From Toxonevra muliebris (taxonomy: Eukaryota > Arthropoda > Insecta > Diptera > Pallopteridae): DNA of 64,000 bases. Of the stretch, positions 33,970 to 45,900 are shown piece after piece. Location: assembly GCA_963691655.1 (NCBI GenBank), contig OY829330.1:19338182-19402181 (forward strand). Direction: 5' to 3'. Position 1 is the stretch's first letter; each line of letters opens with the position of its first letter. The position numbers and the translations under genes are program-made. The notes under the pieces were generated by a model that worked only from the letters and a program-made list of their open reading frames with translations, was not told where the DNA came from and made no database searches.

Positions 33970-36900
33970 CTAAAATTGGCTGAAAAGTTCATTGAATACA
34001 AAACAGCATAGATAGAAAGAAAGAGAACAAACACAACATTTATGGGTGTATAATTATAATAATAATAAATAATTGTAGTAATTGCAGTACACTTAAAATA
34101 AGTTTAATATATACTAGATTGCATAAATGCAGATTAAATGACATTAGAAAAACGAGAGCACAGAATTATTCAACCATTCAAGATTGAACGTACTAAGCAA
34201 TCGACATCACATAGGTTTGCCTCAAATTTTTCCTTGATTTTAAAATGCTTTTTCTCTAACTTGTTTTTTAAGGGCTTATACGCAGTTAGAATTAAAAAAA
34301 TAATAATTTTTGTTTATTTCATTTTCGTAATGTACATGGGTAGAATTTTCTGAAATGTAACACCAAAACTCAAACGCAAAATTTGAAATGTTACTATCAC
34401 TGTTCCGGTAGTATTAGTGACTAAAAAAATAATTTAAAAAAAATTTTGTAAAATATTATTTTTCTTAAACTTTTACATAGATGTTTTTTCAAATTGAATT
34501 TTTTATTGAACGGCTTAATAAAAATTAACCATTCTTAGCTCAAATTAATTATAAAAGATGGTTTTACAAAATATTAAAAGTTATTACCATAAAACTTTTT
34601 AAATATTAGTAAAAATATCAGATTTTTATAAACAAATGAAAACTATTTAAAAGTTATTATAACCGTTACTTATCGACAAAAAAATTTTAGGCACTATATA
34701 TAGTCAAAAGTTATGAATGTTTTTGTTGTGTAATGTGGGTACAATCGCGCCAAGCGCAGCGTGCTATACTGATAATACAGTACAATAAAATTTAAACTTC
34801 TGTCTTATGCGCGAGATTTTCAAACAGTCTTATAATTATTTTCTGATCACGACTGCGTACTCAGTTTTTTCCATCACATCTAGTTCTCCCTCAATATGGA
34901 CCTAAAGTCGGAAAAATGGGGTCTTCTAGAGCTATTTAGAAATTTGTTTATTTCAACAGAGAGGAATTTGATGTCTAAAGGCAAAGCTGTTAAGCACAAA
35001 GAGATAAACAGTTTTTGGGTACACACTTCTCCTCCATATCCTACCCATCAATAAAATGAAAAAAAAAAAATATTTAACTAATTAAAAAAAAATAAAAATT
35101 TTTTTTGGCTCCTCCACGGGTTTGTAGTAAAAGTTTTTGATCTTCTAACTGATATTGACCAAAAAAGAAAACACAGATATTCAAGAATGTCACTTATTTG
35201 TTTAATTGTTATACTTTTTACTCTAATTGTTATCCACAGTTGTTAATTAAAGTTTTTTCTCTAAGCTTGAGTAACCTCTACCTTTTTTTTTAGTATATCA
35301 AGACAAGTCGTGGCTATTGAAACGAAACATCTATTCCCCTCATAATTTCAAGAAATAAAGATTGTTTATCTTTTTGTGCTTAACAACTGTCCTTCAGACA
35401 TCAAATTCCTCTCTGTTAAAACAAAAAAAAATTTTTAATAACCCCTGAAGACACCAATTTTCCGACTGTAGGTCCATATTGTTGGAGAACTAGATGTGAT
35501 GGAAAAAAACTGTACTTCTAAATAATTTTTACTTATCAATTTTCGCAAATCGTGAGATATGTTTTTTCCGTGCGAGATTTTACGTTTAAACCATTTAAAA
35601 TTATTCTATTTTAATATTCACCATAATAATTTTTAACGTAAAACTCATAAGCATTTATAATAAAATAAATTCAGAGTTGGATTATTTGTGAAATTGGTTT
35701 TTGGTACATACTAATCTCAAAGGTGAAATTGGGCTACAAACTTTTGAATAGAATATTTCGTGTTTTTTTCTTAATTATTATAAATAATAACAAAAAATTG
35801 CTAGAATTTTATTAACTATTTATGTTAATTGTTATTGTCTAATAATATTTTCAAAAATTCGAATTAATGTTGGTGAAAAAATGGAATAGCTGAACAAGAC
35901 TGAATTCGAAAATTAGTGAACTTTTTCACTGGGTACTAACTTTTGAATTTGGGTTGTAGAACGCTGCGCTTGGAGCGATTACATAACAAAAACATTCATA
36001 ACTTTTGAATTTATATAGTGCCTTAAAATTTTTTTTACACCAAAATTTTTGTCGATAACACTAGAATACAGTGAAAATATAACATGAATCAAAGTATGTT
36101 TTCTAAGCTAATTCGAGGTCGCTGAACACGAAAATCACATTAATTTTTTTCTATGGGTAAGTTTTCGAGATATGACAAAATAACGGTTTTTCAGGTTACA
36201 GTTTCACTTACAGGCTAATATCTCATTACCTATAGCTTCTTTCGATCTAACTTATATGTTATAGGAAATAAAATTAAATTACGCGTTTAATGCTGCCAAC
36301 TTTGTTACAATGGGATTATAAATGGCTGAGATATAGATGCTGAAAGATAAATTTTAGTGTGATTTTTGAGAAATTTTCACACAAGTCGTGGGCTAAGTTT
36401 TCTTTCTCACAAAAACTAATCACAAAATCTGAAGTTTTTTTTTTTAATCGATAGACCAGCAGAATGAATTTTGAGAAAAATTTCGAGTGGGCGAGAATAT
36501 TTTATTTTTACTCAATTCTTGATTACTTTGTCATTTCTGATTGTCCGATTGCTATCGTTTTATGCTTAAAATTTTTGTAATGATGGTAATGGTCTATCGA
36601 TTAAAAAAATAAAACTTCAGATTTTGTGATTACTTTTTGTGAGAAAGAAAACTTAGCCCACGACTTGTGTGAAAATTTCCCTAGAATCACGCAGAAATTT
36701 AATTTTCAACATCATTTTTAATCCAATTTAAACAAGCTTGGCAGCATTAAACGTGTAATTTAATTATATTTGCAATAACATAAATAGATCAGGTAGAAGC
36801 TATAGGTAATGAGATATTAGCCTGTAAATGAAACTGTAACCTGAAAAACCGTTATTTTGTCATATCTCGAAAACTTACCCATAGAAAAAAAAAATTAATG

Positions 36901-39900
36901 TGATTTTCGTGTTCAGCGTCATCGATTTAATTTAGAAAACATACTTTGATTCATGTTATATTTTTAAAGTGAAATTTTGTATTCCAGTGTAAGTAACGGT
37001 TATAATGACTTTCAAATAATTTTTTTGCGAGGTGTAGAACATTGTTAAAAATTCATTTGTTTATAAAAATCTGATTTTTTACTAATATTTAAAAAGTTTT
37101 ATGTTAATAATTTTTAATATTTTGTAAAGCCATCTTTTATAATTAATTTGAGCTAAGAATGGTTAATTTTTACTAAGCCATTCAATAAAAAATTCAATTT
37201 GAAAAAACAGCTATGTAAAAGTTTAATTGTTTATGACAAACAAGAAAAATAATATTTTACAAATTTTTTTTTTAATTATGTTTTTTAGTCACTAATACTA
37301 CCGGAACAGTGATAGTAACATTTAAAATTTTGCATTTGAGTTTTGGAGTTGCATTTCAGAAAATTATACCCACATGGATTTAAGTATGTTCTCTATTTCA
37401 TGTTGATCCGATAAATATTCTTGAAGTTACATGCATATTTGTAATGACAAATTCGCTATGTGTAAAGAGCGTTAAAAACTTTGAACGCGTTTGTCTCAAA
37501 GCTATGTTTTCAAAGTCGGTGAGCAAGATTTCTCAAAAACGGCTCAAGCAATAAGTTTAAAATTTTTACACAAGCTTTATAAATATAATTTTTAGTAATT
37601 GATCGAAAGATTTATTTTTCCGATTATTATTTACCATTTTATAAACAATTTAAGGTAAAAAGTTTCATCAAAAGTCACATTTTTTTGTATAGCCGCCATT
37701 TTATCAAAGGTTATTTTGATTATTCTTTCGATCAATTACTAAACTATACTTTGCATTGATTGAATCTTTTTGTTTTTTTCATTTTGGATGGTCCGATCCA
37801 GAAATATCGTGCTCACCGCAAGACGCCTTTTTTAGAGGACTTCCCGGAGATCACCTACTGGAGCTTTAAAAATCATTATTTAAAAAAAAATAAAAAAATT
37901 TTGATAAAGTTTAAAAATTAATCAATATGTATGTAAAATTATTTATAAATCCAATAAAATGCCTTTTCAGAAAAATGCTTGAAAACCGCTTTTTCCGGCC
38001 TCCTATGTGCGTATAACCCCTTAATAACAATTTTTTTTGGCAATTTGTATAGGTATATGTATGTATGTATGCAGGTGCTACTCTGCTTATTTGGATTATG
38101 TTATTTATTATCTGGTTAATTTTTTCATAACTGGTATACTCAGTAGAGCAATCCCTTTTTTAAAAGGAAATTTTTCCCCCCGTATTTGTAAACAGTGTCG
38201 CAGAAATTAACTATACATACAAGTGTATTTTCTGGTTATAGCTACCTGAGTTTTGAACGTTTAGATGAGCCTTAGTTTTTATTATTGGATCAATTTTTAA
38301 ATAATTTTGCGTAGTTGTTGTTGTAAGTAGCTTATCAAAAGCACCGCCTCCCCATGTTTTGTTCATAAGAATATTTTTGTCATCTCTACTCTGTGGTGGC
38401 AGCCATGAGGATAATATACGATTTTCAATTGGCATATCTGACGGTGTTATCGCTTTATCATCTAAAATATTGGATAACGAACCGATGGTTGAATAACTGT
38501 TTAACAGAGGCCCTTCATTGCTCGTTGATACTAAAATATGTTGCTGTTGTATACGTTTGCTTCGCTGCGCGAAATCTAACGCAGAAAATGTGGGAAAATG
38601 AAGAATATATATGCCAACTTAAATATTTTTTTTATATATTGATATATGTAATATAATGGGTGTAACATTTTAAACACCTTTCCAAAAATTAAAACCTTTC
38701 CTTTGATGCGTCAAATCGGATGTTTTCTGACGATTCGAACGAAAATAATTGTTTAATATATCAATTTTGTAGGTGTCATTTTGATTTTGCGTTTTATGCT
38801 GTAAAAAATTAAATTTGATTAACTATTTCTCATACATATTTATCATTTTAATCTAATTTATTTTTGCTTCTCTTACTTCTTCATTATTCACATGTTCTTC
38901 ATAATCCTTGTTACCATTGTTGATGTTTTCATTTGGGGTACTAATAATTTTGATAGCAGTGTTTTCGAAATAATGCTTAGAATTTACTGAAGTATTTGCT
39001 GTTGCTGGTAGCTTAAAGCTACTCATCGATGATTCCGGTAGTTTCCATACCTTTAAATCATCATTCCATGAAGAATTCTGAATAATTTCATTTGGATCCC
39101 TTTAAAAAAAAAATGTATACATAAATTACACTAGTCAACATGAAATTTGGGTCAGGCATGTTCGTTTGCACGCCCTTGCGTTTTAATTCTAAATGGTGTT
39201 GAGTAGCAAAAAAGAGGATTGGATTGGCGAATTGATCGTATATTTCAAATTTCATTAGGTAAGCAATAATAATATATTACAAAACTTACGAAAATCATAT
39301 ACTTGCTGTGTTTTGCTATAGTTTTTTATACAGAGTTCATGCATTCTCGACAGAATCGGCCACCTTAAATTTGATCTGATTTAATTGGAATTCATATATC
39401 GCTCGCAGAAAGCAGTGCTGTCATAAGTCTAAAAATCAAATTTTGGAGGAAATCTCATTTAAAGATTTCAATAATCTGCCACTAGGTAGAAACGGATAAG
39501 CTAAAGGATTAAATAACAAAGGTAATAAATGTATATCGCTAGCTTGCCACCAAAATGTTTGTTGATAGATCTAGGTTGTAATGAGCTATTTTGCCACGTT
39601 TATATCAACTCACTTTCAATGGTGTCTGTCTGTCTGTTCGGGTGGATTTGTGCAATAGATTTTAAACTATTGGTCAGTCAGGTTTTGGTTAGAACAGGTG
39701 GCACAGGTGAGCTTTCAAACATGTCGAAAATACGAGTTAAGTGCAACGGTTTTCTAAAGGCTGGAACTTTATATACAGGGTTATGTATTCAATAAAAAGC
39801 ATAATTCCGGGAGTCAGTCAGTTTTCGTTAGAACGGGGTCCGTCAGCAGGCTCCAAGTTTGTATGAAAATATTTTTTTTTGCAACGGTTCTCTAAAATCT

Positions 39901-42900
39901 GAAAAAAAAATTTTTTAAGTAGTTAAATATATCTAAAAAGTTTAAATACTATTGCTCATTATTTAATTTAAAAAAAAAAAATCTTACAAATTCATCAAAT
40001 TCAAGGGCGCTAGATCAGAAGGTCCCCTTAAATAAAAAAAGATTTTTAATATACCACGTTTTTAAAACTGACTAAAAAGTATAAAATAATTTCTCCAAGC
40101 TCCATAGAGATTTATAACCTCATACAGATTCATAACCCCAAACAGATTGTCTTGAAAATATGTAATTGTGAATTTTAGTAAGTATGAAAATACTTGCATG
40201 AATTTAAACAAAAAACGTGGGACGCGTATGGATAGAGATAAAATTGCTAGTGACTTAGGTAAACTATTCATCCATCAATTTCCTATTGCATGCGACCCAA
40301 GTTTGTTGTTTTAAATTATGCAAGTGTTTTCATACTTACTACAATTCATAGTTACAAATTTTCAAGACGATCTGTATGGGGTTAGGAATCTGTATGATGT
40401 TATAAATCTTTATGGAGCTAGGAGAAACTATTTTATACTTTTTAGTCCATTTTAAAAATGTGGTATATTAAACATTTTTTTTTTATTTAAATTTTTTATA
40501 TAATATTTTGTACAAGAAGCGGAACATTGTTAAAAGTTCATCTATTTATAAAAATCAAATTTTTTACTAATATTTAAAAAGTTTTTTGTAAAGCAATCTA
40601 TCACGATTAATTTGAGCCAAGAATGGTAAATTTGTGTTAAGTCATTCATTAAAAAATTCAATTTGAAAAAAAACAGCTACATAAAATTGTTTATAACCAG
40701 GGAGCGGATTTTGTGAACCTCAAAACTAAGAAAAAGGCAAAATAAAGTTGCAAAAGAGAAAAGGACACTTAGAAAACACCTAAAAAGGCAGCATAAAACT
40801 GAAAAAAGGGACAAAAACTTTGGAAGTCAGTTACAATTTAAAAATTTTTGTTTTATTCAAAAAGAATGCATTCATTTTTACATCTAACGAACACTTCTTT
40901 AAAGAAAATCTTAGTTCGTATAGTTAAAAGCATTAAACAACTTACTCACATAACATTTTTAAACCAAAGAAAATTAATTTGTTATGTTTTTTTTTGTAGA
41001 AATTGAATCTAGTTGTTAATTTTCAAAGTGTTGACTACTGTTCCATGTATGTGCTTCATTAAATAATGTGTAACAAGCTTAAAGAACGTGTAGGTGTAGT
41101 AGATGGGTTATTTGCTCCATACATTTTGCTAAAATATTTCAGATCTTAATTGTGACAGCGGAATATGAAAATAGGGTGCTAAAAACCAATTAAAATGAAA
41201 AAAAAACAATGGATGTGTGCAAGGCACGCAAGATATTTGATGTGTAAACAGTTAAGCTAACTGAATGTCATATACATAAGCTCACATATGTATAGCCATA
41301 TATAGGGATTTAATGTATAATCTATATGCTTAGGTAATTAATTCAAATTAAAACAATTCTTTTATAAACTTAAAAACTTATTAGATATCATTATCTTTTA
41401 TATATAATAGCCCAATTCACCATAAATTGCAAATGGTCTTGGATCATTGCAAATGCAAATTTTTATTCCATATCACATATATTTTGCAATTGCACCAAAT
41501 CGTGAATAGGGCTGATATGTTTTAGTTGCATTATTTTTCTTTTACTCAATGCATCGGGATCTATATGCTCGCATATACGCAGCTGCTATTGCATTTTTTT
41601 TCGCGCTTTAAGTTTTTCTTCCTGTCGATTTGAAATTTTATTAGATTTGAAAATTTTACATAACGTCGCCTGAGAAATGATTTGGCGTATAGATATATGA
41701 ATTTGTACACACATACGTCAAATCAATCCTCAGGCGACGATAAGTGCTTTCCGCATTTAACCTTAGAAAGGCAACAGGGATGACTAGTCACCCCACTAAT
41801 TTTTAAAAGCACCGCAAAGAGAGTTGTCTTAACTGCATTTAATAAAAATAAAAAAGAATGTATTTTTATTGAAGTAAATAAGTGATTTTATAATAAATAA
41901 GTTTGATTTTTTCTGTTTAACATTTTTGCTAGTTACATAGATCAAAAAAATGTTGCCTTTCTAATGTTAATGTACAAAGCAACATTTTTATAATGCCGTG
42001 ATTTGCTATCATTATCCCTACATTTTGCTTATACATTTATTGAAACCTAGATTCCTTATTACTTATCATTTTGTATTGTTTTTATATTTTAAAGAATATT
42101 TAATTTTAATGCAATCTAACTAACCGAATGCAAAACCTATCAAACGCCTGTGTTTGCTACGGCGACTTCTCTGCTTGTATGGTATAGTCGATCTCCACAC
42201 GTTTAACACCAACAAATAATTCTGCCACGAATAAATGTACACACACATTTTGTTTTCGTATGTACATATATGAGTGAGTAAATTGATCGAAACATAAACA
42301 AACAAACTCCACTCGTAGTTTAATTTCTCCCTCTCTTCGTCTCTTCTCTTTGTTGTTTAGAGTAGCACAGTCATGTCGCGCAGTAGTGCGAGCGAGAGGG
42401 GAACTGGATGTTACAGTTATCTTACATCTTACGATACAGTTATTCTTACATTTTACACATTTGAAATTTTGCTCATACCGTGAGCTAAAATGTTTACACA
42501 TCAAAAAAATTTTAATTTGCGAAAACTGGATGCGCTACTCCGAAAACCGTGATTTTAAAGGATGTTTTACAATAGGTTTGGGATTTTGTATGGAAAAAGT
42601 ATTCAACTTGCATATAAAATATTTTCATATTTTCATGGAGTCGACAAATAAATTTGCTGATGCGTTCACCTTTTCCAAAATGTCTACAGCTAAAGTAAAC
42701 ACACTTCCATTTTCAAACAATGGAGCATCAATGGCCTTGGAAAAATGACGTCCAGGTATGTTGGCCGTTTCATTAATAGAAACGAGAATAGGGTTTTCCC
42801 TAATTTCTATCGATTTACCAAATTTCTATCGATTTACCAAATTTCTATCGCTTTACGTCCTGCAAAAAAATGTTTCAATTTGTGCTAAAAATATTTGTAC

Positions 42901-45900
42901 TAAAAATTCCATGCACAAAAAATCGGCCATTAAAAATAGTTTATTATTAAAAAGACACGATGGGTAGAAAATCCCAAAAAAATGTGTTGAGTACTTAGAA
43001 AAAAGGCACCAAAAATTAGAAAACAGCCGAAAACTTTGAAAAATAGTAAAAAAGGCAAAATAAAATTTATGGCCCTTATTATGAGCTTGGCTTGTCGAGC
43101 CATCAGTCACTTAAGGGGGCTAACATACATCTCGATGTGTGCCGTAATTGAGTGGTCTGATGGTAGTGTGGTCTATCACCTCCTCGTGGTGACAGCTGGT
43201 AACGGTTGCATGTCAGCCAGCTGGTGTAAACTATTATCTCATAACAGGGCACATCAGATGTCTGATATGCAACTGGCTAAGATAGATCAGGCGGAGGGAG
43301 CAAACCCTCTCGACCCAGATATGTTAGGGTTCTGTTTGTAATGCACCTCAGACATGTTTGATTTTTTGATATCAATCAGAATTAGACTTTCTGGCGTGCA
43401 CTACATGTGGGTCACTGCATATCTGGTCAATCAAAACACCCTTGGGTACTCTGGCGTTCACCCCTAGTGGGATTGGGCGTCAGGTACCAAAATGGCACGA
43501 CCCCTCATTTGTCCACGGACCTCCCTTTTATTTCCTTATTTGTTTTTGATTGCTTTGGGCTGGTGGTTGTGGCTTCTGGACCTTGTAGCAGCGGGGTGAA
43601 ACCTTCTGTGAACGGCTCCAGTTTAAGGTCACAACTATCTCCGTCCCGTTAAAACCCTGGCAGGCCTCATGGTACGTTCGAAGTCCGTCGCCATTCGGTT
43701 GGCGGTGTAGGTTTGGTTGAGATGACTCCCATTTAGCACTGGTCTGGCTCTGAGTACTTGCTCTCATAAGGACTTGTACCAACCCTCGCGTGGCCTCCCT
43801 GCTTCGGCATAGATAACCACGGGACCATTAAGGTGACTACACATCCGGACGGAGATAGCGGCCATGAGTGGGGACCCAACAATCATGAATACGTCTAATA
43901 AAAAACCCCAAAAACCCAAGGCCAACCCGCATGGGGAGCCCAATAGATTGGTTAGGCAATCGCCTGCCAAACGTTCACCACCCTCAACTTCTGGTGGCTC
44001 ATCTTCTGGTGCTTCTTGCACCAGACCTACAGTGTCGACGAGAGTTTTGGCCAACATACCACCCTCGTCGTCATCTGGACCCACACCTTCTTCGAGCACG
44101 CTCGGTACCCAGGCAACTGTGCCGGGTGCGGGTAGTGCTCCTCTTCAGGCTCGCTTGTCTGGTACCGGTAAGGCCTCAGCAACTAAGCTGGCCTCTTCCT
44201 TCACCAGCAAAAGCGCCAGCACATCTAGCGTTCGGTCGCTATCTTCGAACAACCCTACCACTTCGGCAACTGTGCCAGGTGCTAGGGTTGTTCCACCGCC
44301 CGTTCGCCGGTCTGGTGTAGCCAGGGATTCGGCAACTAAGCCGGCCTTAGCCTCCACCAGTACAGGCCCCAGCACCGCTTCCACCTCTGGTGCTCGCGCG
44401 CACATTACTGCGTCAACACGGGCGTACAGGACCAGAAGGTCAGCCTTCAGGATCCTGAATAGGCTGGAGCCCCTTGATCCCTCTTCGCTCTCCGAAAGGG
44501 ATAAGGCCGCTCTTCAATGGGCCCAGCAGAATGCTGGTGCTCGCCCTCCTCCTCCTCCACTAATACCTCCTCATACAGCTAGTCAGAAACGACAAAGGTC
44601 GACTGATAAGGCTGTCCAACCTGTCCGTCAGGACACCAAAAGGCCAAGACTGGCAACCCCAAAGCCGAAACTAAATCGGCCTTTTAATGAGGTTGCGAAA
44701 GATGGTCTTATCTGGGCCATTGTTGACTCCAGTAACAGCGACGGTACCATATCCCCAGACAACTGGAGGTTGGTACAGGCGGCGCTTCGCAATGTCTACA
44801 AAGACGTTGTTACGGCGAATCCAGGTCCGTCGCCCAAATGCCGAGATGCCGGTTGGTATCAAGGCCACATAAAGTTGGTAGCTTGTGCAGATCAACGCTC
44901 TGCGGACCTTTACAAGCTGGCCATTGCTAAGTTGGGAGAGGTATGGCCAGGTGCAAAGCTTTCTGCTGTATCTAAAGACCAGATCCCCAACCGACCACGT
45001 TCCAAGGCATGGATTCCGGCTGAGCCCTCCTCGCCGGATGAAATCCTCGAGCTTATAAAGTTAAGCAACCTTGAGCTACCCACCCATGATTGGAGAGTAG
45101 CCAAGGTCAGCGAACCCAAGGGCAACTTCCGTGAGGCACTCATCATCCTTAATGAGGAGTCGCTCTCACCGCTTAATACCACTAAGGGGGAGATCAACTA
45201 CGGGTTCGACTCGATCTCCCTCAGGGTTTACAGATGTGACAAGTTGGGTACTGGGCAAGAAACCGTCACAGAGCCTTCGGCAGAAGCCGTGGGCTTCCTG
45301 GCGACCTTGTCCCAGTCCCAGACAGACACTGATCTCTCTGATGAAGGGAGTACCCTGTCCTCCTCCGAACTAGTTGGCGACTTTTTCGGTAAAATGGAGC
45401 TTGCCGCTGAGAACGTCGAGGCCCCTCCTTTGTCTGATGAGGAGGACCCCGACGTCACCATGATTGCCATCCCAAAAAATGGTGAAGGTTATTCAAATTA
45501 ATCTTCACCACTCCATTACTGCCTCGGCAGCCCTGCTCCTCCGCCTGACTCAAAAAGGAGAGGAGCTCATACTAGTCCAAGAACCATGGGTCGTCAATGA
45601 CCGGGTTCGCGGACTCAATATTAATGGATACCGCACAGTGTATGTGGAGGGTCAAGGTAAACCCAGATCCTGTATCCTTATCAAAAATAGCATTAACGCT
45701 CTTTTACTCTCCAGGTTCAGCGATAAAGACAACGTGGCCATGGTTATTGTGATCAACGCTATGGCCACCTGGATCGTCTCCAGCTACATGGCACATGACC
45801 ACGGTACATCACCGCCGCACGATACGTTGAAGCTTCTGGTTGCAGAGGCTAACCGTAAACGGACCCCGGTTATCATCGGTGCCGACGCTAATGCCCATCA

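Larger units (their letters stand above)
41208..42504 (-). repeat. 1.2-kb dispersed repeat, copy D (inverted relative to copy C)
   Basis: The full-length counterpart of 9102-10317. It contains the same TTAA MITE (41757-41970) and the same 76-bp hairpin (41664-41739). Terminal inverted repeats TTGATGTGTAAACA lie at 41237 and, reversed, at 42491-42504. Small insertions and deletions relative to copy C show some age. Confidence 0.75.
39100..43070. other. Left part of the 14.4-kb kinesin intron
   Basis: No host coding sequence. It holds a 466-bp palindrome (40030-40495), a fold-back arm piece (40500-40700), copy D of the 1.2-kb repeat (41208-42504) and a short tandem repeat (42802-42858). The stretch 39120-39900 is unassigned and contains two related segments beginning GTCAGTCAG (39673 and 39813). 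Confidence 0.6.

Noticed and set aside
42350..42748. 132-codon open frame across the edge of repeat copy D
   Set aside because: It is a chance fusion of repeat antisense sequence and flank; the matching part of copy C does not keep it open.
45464..45478. ORF2 start at 45464
   Set aside because: That codon is TTG; the first ATG in the frame is at 45479 and leads straight into the conserved endonuclease start.
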